A stretch of 6,002 bases of DNA from Myxococcales bacterium (GCA_023248785.1 JAHFDX010000255.1:1-6002), one strand, 5' to 3'. Positions 1 to 5,979 are shown, counted from the stretch's first letter. The notes: a model not told the origin generated them from the sequence alone. Program-made: numbers and translations.

Positions 1-233
1 GGATTGCTTGCAGCTCCCAAGGCGCCAAGGGAGACGCCTGCGTCGTCGAAGGAAAGACCGATACCGAATGCCAAAGCGGCCTTGTGTGCGCGAACGACAC
101 AAGCAACATCGTAAAGTGCCTGAAGATCTGCACGGTGCAGTCGGACTGCACCGGCGGCACAGACGGAGGCACCGAAGAGTGCAACGGAGTGTCGAACAGC
201 ACGCTCAAGGCTTGCCGAACGAAGGCGAAGTAG
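1..233 (+). CDS. C-terminal end of a Cys-rich secreted protein (partial)
   Basis: This is the 3' end of a gene that begins before the window; the reading frame starts at base 3 and runs 76 codons to TAG at 231-233. The visible tail has nine cysteines (tail residues 3, 13, 23, 29, 39, 43, 49, 60 and 71), spaced 4-11 apart among Gly, Ser, Thr and Asp, with pieces such as CQSGLVC and CLKICTVQSDC. Such spacing is typical of disulfide-rich, exported repeat proteins that are abundant in myxobacteria, many of them lipoproteins, so an extracytoplasmic location is likely. No signal peptide can be checked because the N-terminus is missing, and no enzymatic function can be proposed. Another frame is also open here (8-298), but its product is an Arg-rich string without the regular Cys pattern, so I take the Cys-rich frame as real. 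Its end overlaps the convergent transferase gene by 29 bases. Confidence 0.7.
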   Translation, partial: IACSSQGAKGDACVVEGKTDTECQSGLVCANDTSNIVKCLKICTVQSDCTGGTDGGTEECNGVSNSTLKACRTKAK

Positions 234-963
234 CTCGAATCCACGTTGGCTTTTCGGCGAGGCCTGGCCGCCCGACAAGAAGTTCGTGCGGAAGGTAGTG
301 CGATTTGTATCGTAGCGAATCACATTTTCCGACCCAATAGCCAAGGTACACATAGGGCTGGCCAGCGCGGCGTGCGTCGTCGATGCCTGCGACCACGTTC
401 GCTACCCCAAGCGAAACACCTCGGATGTCGGGGTCATAGAAAAAATAAATGGCACTCTTGCCGTGCGAAAGCTCGTCCCAAAGGCCGAGGCCGACAAGCT
501 TGCCTCCAGCAAAGTCGTCGTAATACGCGACTTCACGCGCACACGAATGCGGCGTCGCGAAATCGCGCGCATAGCTGTCGCGCGAGTAAACACTTGGTTC
601 CCAACCGCGAGCTTGTTCGCGCGAGGCGTGCCACTTGCTGTAAAGCGCGAGCCGTTCCGCATCGACGCGCGGCATCCCCACTTCACGACGGAAGCGACTC
701 GCCGCAACGCGCATGGCTCTCTTTTGACCGGCGCTCGGCTCAAACTCCTGAGCCAATACGCGGAGCGTGATGCACTCGAAACAGTCGATGCACGCGGGCC
801 TGAAAAATGCGGCGCCAAAGTGTCGCCAACCGCGCTCGAGAAGAGCCTCGAGTTCAAACGCGGCGACACCCTGGAGCACCATCACTTCAAGCTGAGCACT
901 CTCGCTCGGTAGGTACGAGCACTCGTGCGGCTCTTCGACAACCTGGTGGAGAATGTGCGCCAC
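205..963 (-). CDS. bpt: Aspartate/glutamate leucyltransferase (Bpt, Ate family)
   Basis: This is a 252-residue protein of the arginyl/leucyl-tRNA-protein transferase family. Bacterial Bpt moves Leu from Leu-tRNA onto proteins with N-terminal Asp or Glu, creating an N-degron read by ClpS and degraded by ClpAP in the cytosol. The N-terminal domain shows CSYLP at 15-19 and CxxCxxC at 58-64 (C58, C61, C64); in eukaryotic ATE1 the N-domain cysteines have been reported to bind an Fe-S cluster. The C-terminal domain shows YFFYDPD (173-179), SLG (184-186) and YVYLGYWVGKC (204-214), followed by YKSHYLPHE, all hallmark segments of the GNAT-like catalytic half. Length is normal for Bpt. The start is GTG at 963; the frame is open back to the TGA of the upstream diiron gene but holds no ATG there, and the Shine-Dalgarno sequence is poor. 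It lies 21 bases after the diiron gene and is probably co-transcribed. Leu rather than Arg specificity follows from the bacterial Bpt type and is not proven here. Confidence 0.93.
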   Translation of the reverse strand: MAHILHQVVEEPHECSYLPSESAQLEVMVLQGVAAFELEALLERGWRHFGAAFFRPACIDCFECITLRVLAQEFEPSAGQKRAMRVAASRFRREVGMPRVDAERLALYSKWHASREQARGWEPSVYSRDSYARDFATPHSCAREVAYYDDFAGGKLVGLGLWDELSHGKSAIYFFYDPDIRGVSLGVANVVAGIDDARRAGQPYVYLGYWVGKCDSLRYKSHYLPHELLVGRPGLAEKPTWIRATSPSFGKP

Positions 964-984
964 GTTGGGAGTGTAGCGCTCGTT

Positions 985-2178
985 TCAGGCGGCGAGATCC
1001 AGCTCTCTCAGGTATTGTTCGCCGCTTAATCGGTCGGCCGCTTGGCCGCCAAAATACTTCATGAGGCCAACCTTGTCGTAGTGCGAAAGAATGCGCGGCG
1101 ACATCAACCCAATCTCGCGCAAATTGGGAACGAGCCTCGAGAACATGACCTGGCGAAAGTGCTGCATGCCTGGCACCTCCGAGGCAAACCTTCGCCACGT
1201 CTCGCGCGAAACGAGCCCTTCGAACCACTCCTCGTACACCTCATACGCCAAGAACCGATTGCGCATGAGCAGCGCGACTTCGAACGCCCAGTCTTCCCGC
1301 TCACGTCTCTCGCTCTCCGACAGTTCCTTGGCAATGTGTTCGCGTAGCGCAAGAACACCGTAGTGAACGTGACGCGCTTCATCTTGGATCACCATCTTCA
1401 ACAGCTCGCGAAGAAGCGGCTCCTTGGTCATCTTGTACAAACTGCCGAAGGCTCCCAGCGCAAGGCCTTCGATCATGATTTGCATGCCGAGAAACTTCAT
1501 GTCCCAGCGCGAGTCCGTCATTAACGAATCGATGATGACAAAGAGGTTGTCGTTGATTTGGTAGACCCGGTGCAGCTTCTCATCGAGGTAGCGGTGAAAC
1601 ACCTCGACATGCCGGCCCTCGTCCATGACTTGCGTTGCACCGTAGAGTTTGCCGTCGAAAAACTGCACGGCCTCGGTTACTTGAGCCGCCGCAAAGAGGG
1701 CTCCTTGCTCGCCATGAAGAAACTGCGAGAGCGTCCATGTGGCCATGCTGTACAAAAACTTTTGTTGCTCACGGGCACTGAGCCGAATTCCGAACGCCGT
1801 GCGCATGGCCTCAAAATCAATGAATTCGGCAGGCAAAAGTGGCACTTCTGGATTGAGTGGATCAACGCTTGTGTGCCACGGCAAGTACGTGTCCCCGTCC
1901 CATTGACCTTGTTTTGCGCGCACATAGAGCGCGTGCATCTCGGGCATGTCTGACGGGTACGTCCAGTCGAAATGCACCGCATGTGAGGCTGGCATCTTCG
2001 TCGGCACGCCCTGCTTCCCTCGCCGAAAGATAAGTCCTCGCACGCCCGACGGGGCCATCGCGGCCATCACGCGCGGGTCGCGAACATGACTGAACAAACT
2101 TAAGATCTCCAAGTAGGCATCGACGCGATCGCGCATCTTTGGAGGCAAGAGATGAGTGAGCTTTGTTGTATCGATCAT
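985..2178 (-). CDS. Ferritin-like diiron oxygenase, substrate unknown
   Basis: This 397-residue soluble protein carries a full diiron ligand signature of the ferritin/ribonucleotide reductase R2-like superfamily, numbered from the ATG at 2178. The ligands are E157 (in HGEQG), E187-x2-H190 (DEGRH), E237 (MIEGL) and E267-x2-H270 (DEARH). Both E-to-ExxH spacings are 30 residues, as expected for a four-helix bundle. There is no signal peptide or membrane segment. The fold is shared by R2, AurF-type N-oxygenases, PaaA-type epoxidases and soluble desaturases; I cannot assign it to one of these. The gene sits in an operon with an FAD/[2Fe-2S] reductase, which favours an O2-activating oxygenase or desaturase fed by that reductase over an iron store or a radical R2. 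Two starts compete: GTG at 2202, which overlaps the MerR stop as GTGA, and ATG at 2178, which has a GGAGA Shine-Dalgarno 7 bases upstream. I prefer the ATG. The GTG would add eight residues. Confidence 0.85.
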   Translation of the reverse strand: MIDTTKLTHLLPPKMRDRVDAYLEILSLFSHVRDPRVMAAMAPSGVRGLIFRRGKQGVPTKMPASHAVHFDWTYPSDMPEMHALYVRAKQGQWDGDTYLPWHTSVDPLNPEVPLLPAEFIDFEAMRTAFGIRLSAREQQKFLYSMATWTLSQFLHGEQGALFAAAQVTEAVQFFDGKLYGATQVMDEGRHVEVFHRYLDEKLHRVYQINDNLFVIIDSLMTDSRWDMKFLGMQIMIEGLALGAFGSLYKMTKEPLLRELLKMVIQDEARHVHYGVLALREHIAKELSESERREREDWAFEVALLMRNRFLAYEVYEEWFEGLVSRETWRRFASEVPGMQHFRQVMFSRLVPNLREIGLMSPRILSHYDKVGLMKYFGGQAADRLSGEQYLRELDLAA

Positions 2179-2184
2179 TGCGTT

Positions 2185-2189
2185 TCTCC
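2185..2189 (-). promoter_or_regulatory. Ribosome binding site of the diiron oxygenase gene
   Basis: GGAGA on the minus strand lies seven bases before ATG 2178. It decides the start of the diiron gene in favour of ATG over the earlier GTG at 2202, which has no properly placed Shine-Dalgarno. The site lies inside the 20-base gap after the MerR stop codon. Confidence 0.6.
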
Positions 2190-2198
2190 GCGCAGCGC

Positions 2199-2936
2199 TC
2201 ACCCCATGGCTGCAAAAAAATCTCGAACCTTGGTCTCGTGGTAGCGCACCATGAAGCGGTGAATGATGGGCAACCCGAGCTCCACCATTTTTGCAATCTC
2301 GGACGCAGGCGTGCCCTGAAGCAGATCGAGGAGCACGCTTGTTTCACGTTCGAACATTCCGCTAATCGCCTTTTCATGAATGGAAAGCGCAACCGCCGGC
2401 GTAAATCCAAGCTCGCGCGTGAAACCCGCTGCGCGCACCTCGGTCCACAACTCGAGCATCCAAATGTCATCTACGCGCATAAAGAAGCGACCGTGCTCGT
2501 CTTGTCGTGTTGCAAAGAGACCGGAGCTGACCATCTCATCGAAGTCCTGACGATCCATCCCTGTGCGTAGCAAAAGCTCCTTTACGCTTACGCCCTCGGC
2601 TGACTCCGCACGCACGAGACTCTTGTCTAAACGTTCCTTGACCTCACCTATCAAACGTTGTTGCGCCGGCGTGAAGGCTCCGCTTTCGCCACTGATGACG
2701 GCCCGGATCGCGCGAAGAGGCAAGAAGCGCTCTTGTTGCAGCCGCCTTATGAGCAAGATGCGTTCGACGTGCGGGTCGCCGTAATACGCCATGTTGCGCC
2801 CCGTTTTCCGGCCCTCGGGAAGCAAACCTTGTTGGATGTAAAAGTGGATCGCTTGCCTGGGAACACCGGTGCGATCACAAAGATCGCGCATCCTATAGGG
2901 ATGATCGGTTGGGGTAGGCTTCGCTGCAGCGCCCAT
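2199..2936 (-). CDS. MerR-family transcriptional regulator with a duplicated HTH-like segment
   Basis: This is a 245-residue DNA-binding regulator. Residues 14-40 form the MerR helix-turn-helix (YRMRDLCDRTGVPRQAIHFY followed by IQQGLLP), 41-54 the wing, and about 56-82 the second helical pair and the start of the dimerisation helix. A second stretch, 116-141, aligns without gaps to residues 14-39 at an offset of 102. It repeats LxxRTGxxRQ and the later GL, and continues with a wing-like GR, a D and a Leu-rich helix, so the protein seems to carry a degenerate second HTH/wing unit. The C-terminal 60 residues are helical and lack the metal-binding cysteines of MerR, ZntR or CueR, so an organic or protein ligand is more likely than a metal. 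The ATG at 2936 shares its A with the reductase stop (TGATG) and has GGAG eight bases upstream, which points to translational coupling. A GTG at 2981 would extend it by 15 residues into the reductase gene and is less likely. It probably regulates its own operon. Confidence 0.9.
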   Translation of the reverse strand: MGAAAKPTPTDHPYRMRDLCDRTGVPRQAIHFYIQQGLLPEGRKTGRNMAYYGDPHVERILLIRRLQQERFLPLRAIRAVISGESGAFTPAQQRLIGEVKERLDKSLVRAESAEGVSVKELLLRTGMDRQDFDEMVSSGLFATRQDEHGRFFMRVDDIWMLELWTEVRAAGFTRELGFTPAVALSIHEKAISGMFERETSVLLDLLQGTPASEIAKMVELGLPIIHRFMVRYHETKVRDFFAAMG

Positions 2937-4162
2937 CACGGAAGCTCCACGCGCACCGAAGATGCCGCAAAACTGACACACGCCAATACGTAACCATCAT
3001 TGCGCTCTTTATCGAGCAAGCAATTCGGTTCGCTCATCACCACATTCCCTTCCACACACTTCACTTTGCACGCACCACATCCACCCAGTGCGCACGAATA
3101 CGGCATAGCCACGCCCGAAGCGACGCCCGCCTCCAGCAACGTTTGATTGGGCAAGACGGCGATGTCACGCGAGATCCCTTGATGAATCACGGTCATTCGG
3201 TGGGGCGTGCTTTGATCGCGCTCGTTCGAACGCGGTGCATGCGATGCGAAGAAACGCTCTTCGCGAATACGACGAGCGTCCCACCCGCGGGAAAGCAGGG
3301 CTGCACGCACCGCTTGCATCATGGCATCAGGACCACACAGAAGAGCCTCAACGCTCTCGCCCTGGCGAATCTCTGAGCGATCGAGCTCTTTCAGAAACGT
3401 CGCCTGATCCAAAACGCCAACCCCTCCGCCCCACGAATCGGTCGGGCTCTCCAAAACGTAACTAATGTGGATACGATTTGGATATTGCCTCGAGAGTGCG
3501 TCGAGTTCGGCCCGAAAGAGGATATCTTGCTCTTTGCGATTGCCATCGATCAGCACGAAACGCGTCTGTGGTTCACGCACAAGGAGCGTATGCAAAATGG
3601 ACAGATGCGGCGTGATCCCGCTTCCGCCCGCAACCAGAAGCAGTGTGCGCGGCGTCGTCGACGGCGAAGGTATGAAGTCGCCTGACGGTCCAAGAAGTTC
3701 GAGCCTTGAACCACGCGCCGCTTCCTCGTGGAGCTCGTTGAGCAGGTTCGACACAAGGCCATCGGGAACGCGCTTGACGGTGAGCCGAAGGCGAGAAGGC
3801 TCGAGAGCCGAGCTGCTTGCCGAGTAGGCGCGCCGCACGAGTTCACCTCGAACGCGAACGCAAACAGTAAAAAACTGACCGGGGCGAAAAACAAACGGTG
3901 CTCCCCTTAGATCTTCGAGAACCAGAGACACCGCGTCATCCGTCTCATGCACGCATTCGACGACCCGAACGGAACGCGCGGCAAGCGTGTGCTGTGCGTG
4001 CGCCTCCCTGCGTGACGCCACTCGTTCATGAAAGGGAGGAGGTCGCGTGCCTCGCAGGTCCCGCGCAACCATGGCCACATCGCGACGCACGACAAGGGCG
4101 CGATCGCGAAGCTCGCGTACAAAACGCGACTGTTTTGCCCATGTGTCGACAACCGAGACCAC
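2936..4162 (-). CDS. NAD(P)H:[2Fe-2S] flavin oxidoreductase with C-terminal ferredoxin domain
   Basis: This 408-residue electron-transfer protein has the FNR-like architecture of PaaE and of the desaturase partner Rv3230c. Domains in order are an Arg-rich N-terminal extension (1-60), an FAD-binding barrel (about 62-165), an NAD(P)-binding domain (about 172-305) and a plant-type ferredoxin domain (about 322-408). RPGQF is at 93-97, RAYS at 111-114 contacts the flavin, and GPSGDF is at 158-163. AGGSGITP at 178-185 and CGPDAMM at 276-282 mark the nucleotide domain. The cluster ligands are C357, C362, C365 and C395 (Cx4Cx2Cx29C). It should pass electrons from NAD(P)H through FAD and [2Fe-2S] to a cytoplasmic oxygenase; the diiron protein two genes downstream is the natural partner. 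It is the first gene of the leftward operon. GTG at 4162 is the earliest possible start, since a TAA lies in frame 10-12 bases upstream, but it has no clear ribosome binding site. ATG at 4072 (codon 31) is an alternative that keeps all domains. Confidence 0.92.
   Translation of the reverse strand: MVSVVDTWAKQSRFVRELRDRALVVRRDVAMVARDLRGTRPPPFHERVASRREAHAQHTLAARSVRVVECVHETDDAVSLVLEDLRGAPFVFRPGQFFTVCVRVRGELVRRAYSASSSALEPSRLRLTVKRVPDGLVSNLLNELHEEAARGSRLELLGPSGDFIPSPSTTPRTLLLVAGGSGITPHLSILHTLLVREPQTRFVLIDGNRKEQDILFRAELDALSRQYPNRIHISYVLESPTDSWGGGVGVLDQATFLKELDRSEIRQGESVEALLCGPDAMMQAVRAALLSRGWDARRIREERFFASHAPRSNERDQSTPHRMTVIHQGISRDIAVLPNQTLLEAGVASGVAMPYSCALGGCGACKVKCVEGNVVMSEPNCLLDKERNDGYVLACVSFAASSVRVELP
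2945..2948 (-). promoter_or_regulatory. Ribosome binding site of the MerR regulator gene
   Basis: GGAG on the minus strand lies eight bases before ATG 2936 and inside the last codons of the reductase gene. Together with the TGATG stop/start overlap it fixes the regulator start and suggests that reductase and regulator are translated in a coupled way. Confidence 0.6.
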
Positions 4163-4168
4163 CCGATG

Positions 4169-4198
4169 AGGTTACTCGGAAATAGTGCAAAGTGTCAA
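4169..4198 (-). promoter_or_regulatory. Candidate sigma70-type promoter of the leftward operon
   Basis: On the minus strand there is a perfect TTGACA at 4198-4193 and, after 18 bases, a weak -10-like TAACCT at 4174-4169 (three of six matches to TATAAT). Transcription would then start at about 4160-4165, almost exactly at the GTG of the reductase. The perfect -35 and the AT-rich surroundings support it; the poor -10 is the weak point and could mean that an activator is needed. Confidence 0.4.
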
Positions 4199-4214
4199 GT
4201 GTCACTATACACTA
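4184..4214. promoter_or_regulatory. Candidate operator: phased AGTG half-sites forming a 23-base imperfect palindrome
   Basis: On the plus strand AGTG occurs at 4184, 4191 and 4198, exactly seven bases apart, as tandem heptads AGTGCAA, AGTGTCA and AGTGTCA. On the minus strand AGTG occurs opposite 4203-4206 and 4210-4213, again seven apart. The middle four copies make a palindrome at 4191-4213 centred on base 4202, with 9 of 11 positions paired; the two mismatches are adjacent in each arm. The palindrome contains the -35 hexamer of the leftward operon and lies in a divergent promoter region, as expected of a regulator binding site. The MerR protein of the operon is the likeliest binder, but a regulator encoded elsewhere is possible. 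Confidence 0.55.
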
Positions 4215-4286
4215 AATATTAATTTCGCCGACCAAGGCTGAGCTGAACTATGTGTAAGCCCAGCGTACGTACTGCGTTACTCGGGC

Positions 4287-5147
4287 ATGCGAAGCGCGAC
4301 CCTCCCGAGTTTTCTTCTAGCAACTGCGTTCTTGCTCAACGGTTGTGGTGGCGACCACGGCCCGGTGCGATCACCTCATTCCGCGCCGGGATATGCGGAA
4401 CCAACCGTGTCCTCGAGCGACGCGACGGGCTCGGCCGCTCCGAATCAGCCAAGCCACTTATCCGAACGCGGGTGGTCGGCGCCCGAGCCCTCCCAGGCCC
4501 CAACAGCCGGCGTCACCCCCCCGCCATCGCGTGGTCTTGGAACGTCGTGGGGCGAGTATCGCTATTCGCCCGTAGTAACGACGTCCTTCGAGCGCGCAAG
4601 TGCCAGCGCCGCCGATCTACTTCAAGTGCGCTACGACGATTGGGCCGGCGTGAGGCGGCGCACCTCGAACTGGGGTCCAAGTGCGCAAGCGGACCTTTAC
4701 GCAAGAAAAACCAACGTGCGCCTTGCGCTCGAGGGCAGCTCGCGACGAAGGTTCCCCGCAAGTTGGATTGGGGGCGAGTTGTGGGCAGTAGGCACTCTTG
4801 GCGCGAGCTACCGAGTGGCCATCGCGAACGAGAATCCATGGCCCGTCGAAGTCGTTGTCAGCGTCGACGGGGTGGATGTGATCAGCGGAGAGGACGCTGA
4901 CCTCCATCATCGCGGATACGTCATCAATGCCCACGAAAACCTGAACATTGATGGGTTTCGCCAAAGTGATCAGGGCGTGGCCTCTTTTCGGTTTGGCGCA
5001 ACCGACGATTCATACGCCTCACGGACAGGCCGTCCTCGTAACGTGGGCGTGATTGCGGCAGCCATTTTTCACCCACGAGGCGCAGAATGGCGCGACACTG
5101 CGAACCCATTCCCGAGCCAATCGGGTTACGCCCAGCCACCTCCATAA
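4287..5147 (+). CDS. Lipoprotein with uncharacterised conserved C-terminal domain
   Basis: This is a 286-residue exported lipoprotein. Residues 1-19 are a signal peptide with a hydrophobic core (FLLATAFLL), ending in the lipobox LNGC with the lipidated Cys at position 20. Residues 21-80 are a low-complexity linker rich in Pro, Ser and Ala. A short GLGTSWGE segment follows at 83-90. The globular part, about 160-262, contains YRVAIANENPWPVEVVVSVDGVD (175-197 region), RGYVI (209-213), IDGFR (221-225), VASFRF (231-236) and RNVGVIAAAIF (251-261). I recall this VSVDG/RGYV/DGFR/FRF/NVGVI pattern from hypothetical proteins of many proteobacteria, but I know no function for it. ATG 4287 is the only ATG in this frame before the signal peptide, although no good Shine-Dalgarno precedes it. 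It lies 38 bases before the SDR gene and 124 bases from the divergent reductase start. An envelope location is well supported; its role is not known. Confidence 0.85.
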   Translation: MRSATLPSFLLATAFLLNGCGGDHGPVRSPHSAPGYAEPTVSSSDATGSAAPNQPSHLSERGWSAPEPSQAPTAGVTPPPSRGLGTSWGEYRYSPVVTTSFERASASAADLLQVRYDDWAGVRRRTSNWGPSAQADLYARKTNVRLALEGSSRRRFPASWIGGELWAVGTLGASYRVAIANENPWPVEVVVSVDGVDVISGEDADLHHRGYVINAHENLNIDGFRQSDQGVASFRFGATDDSYASRTGRPRNVGVIAAAIFHPRGAEWRDTANPFPSQSGYAQPPP

Positions 5148-5185
5148 CGCTCGACTGCAGGCACAGCTCGGGTAGACAAGAGATC

Positions 5186-5848
5186 ATGACTACAGCTCTT
5201 GTCACAGGAGCAAGCCGAGGTATTGGTCTCGAGCTCGCACGAAAACTCACCGCACGCCGCACGCAAGTCATCGCGACGTGCCGCGAGCCCAGCCCGGAGT
5301 TGTCATCGCTCGATTTGCTGGTCGAATCAGGTGTGGAGATGCACAACCTCGAATCAATTTCTTCGCTCGGCGAACGCCTGCGGGGAACGCCGATCGACAT
5401 ACTCATCCACAATGCGGGTGTTCTTGTGGCGGATGACTTCGAATCGCTCGATCTTCAGGATCTACGCTTGCAGTTCGAAGTGAACGCGTTGGGCCCCCTC
5501 ATGCTCACCCGCCACCTTCGTTCGAATTTGGGACGCGGCAGCAAGGTGATCATCATCACAAGCCTCATGGGGTCGATTGCCGACAACGGATCTGGCGGCT
5601 TTTACGGCTATCGAATGAGCAAAGCCGCAGTGAACATGGCCGGTGTTTCGCTTGCCCGCGATTTGAAGGCGACGGGCGTATCGGTGTTGCTTGTTCACCC
5701 CGGGTACGTGCGAACGCGCATGACAGGATACAACGGAACAACCGAGCCGTCGGATTCCGCGAAGGGGATCCTTGAGCAGATCGATCGCCTCACGCTTGAA
5801 ACGTCTGGACGGTTTGTTCGGATGAATGGTGACGAGCTTCCGTGGTGA
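5186..5848 (+). CDS. Short-chain dehydrogenase/reductase, C-factor (CsgA)-like
   Basis: This is a 220-residue classical SDR with a single Rossmann domain. It has the cofactor glycine motif TGASRGIG (7-14), NAG (76-78) and the catalytic tetrad N100, S126, Y142 and K146 in YRMSK. HPGYVRTRM (171-179) follows the active site. The compact length and the form of YRMSKAAVNMAGVSLARDL and the HPG segment resemble the C-factor/CsgA and sniffer-like subgroup; CsgA of Myxococcus xanthus is a developmental signal protein of similar size. Most members of the subgroup are of unknown substrate, so an NAD(P)H-dependent oxidoreductase is the safe call and a signalling role is only a possibility. The start is set at ATG 5186 because the Rossmann fold begins at once, with a short AAGAG-like Shine-Dalgarno just before it. 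A longer frame from 5087 would add 33 residues overlapping the lipoprotein end. It is probably co-transcribed with the lipoprotein. Confidence 0.92.
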   Translation: MTTALVTGASRGIGLELARKLTARRTQVIATCREPSPELSSLDLLVESGVEMHNLESISSLGERLRGTPIDILIHNAGVLVADDFESLDLQDLRLQFEVNALGPLMLTRHLRSNLGRGSKVIIITSLMGSIADNGSGGFYGYRMSKAAVNMAGVSLARDLKATGVSVLLVHPGYVRTRMTGYNGTTEPSDSAKGILEQIDRLTLETSGRFVRMNGDELPW

Positions 5849-5900
5849 CTCATGTCATCCTAAGCGCCCCCTCGGGTCGCTCCTAAGAACATGGCATGAG
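5849..5900 (+). other. Possible hairpin just after the SDR stop codon
   Basis: CTCATGTCAT at 5849-5858 can pair with ATGGCATGAG at 5891-5900 (9 of 10 positions), leaving a loop of 32 bases that contains TCCTAAG at the left edge and again at 5881-5887. It uses the same left arm as the longer repeat pair, so the two structures exclude each other. A role in ending the lipoprotein-SDR transcript is possible but weakly supported. Confidence 0.3.
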
Positions 5901-5979
5901 AACATTGGTGATTTGAGCTGAGCGTCATGTCCTTTCCCAACCATCCCGCCAAAGGCCGGTGCGAGCTCAGGATGACATG
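5851..5979. repeat. REP-like inverted repeat pair in the 3' intergenic region
   Basis: CATGTCATCCT at 5851-5861 is matched by its exact reverse complement AGGATGACATG at 5969-5979. Continuing inward the match extends to 15 positions with one mismatch (CATGTCATCCT, then AAGC versus GAGC). The core GTCATCCTGAGC resembles a small intergenic repeat that I recall from many bacterial genomes. The pair brackets 107 bases with no gene, and begins three bases after the SDR stop codon. It could end transcription or protect the mRNA 3' end, but there is no T-run typical of an intrinsic terminator. Confidence 0.5.

Noticed and set aside
402..912. Open frames on both strands inside the bpt gene (402-869 minus, 463-912 plus, and 246-770 plus)
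   Set aside because: They lie within bpt, which has full family motifs; their products are low-complexity, Arg-rich shadows of the GC-rich codons.
1558..2470. Plus- and minus-strand open frames inside the diiron and MerR genes
   Set aside because: The diiron ligand set and MerR HTH identify the real frames; the overlapping translations show no recognisable motif.
2937..2981. MerR start at GTG 2981
   Set aside because: The added 15 residues (two Cys, Phe-rich) lie inside the reductase gene; ATG 2936 has a well-placed GGAG and a TGATG overlap.
4184..4214. Phased AGTG repeats as a CRISPR or minisatellite
   Set aside because: Units are only seven bases with no spacers and switch orientation at a centre, which fits a protein binding site and not a CRISPR array.
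4198..4220. Rightward promoter with TATACA as -10 for the lipoprotein gene
   Set aside because: No acceptable -35 lies 16-18 bases upstream; the region may still hold one, but I cannot support it.
4250..4900. A 216-codon open frame on the plus strand overlapping the lipoprotein gene
   Set aside because: Its product is Arg/Cys-rich without domain features, whereas the 4287-5147 frame has a signal peptide, lipobox and conserved-looking domain.
5087..5185. Upstream extension of the SDR from ATG 5087
   Set aside because: It would overlap the lipoprotein 3' end by 61 bases and add 33 residues before the Rossmann fold, which normally starts the protein as it does from ATG 5186.
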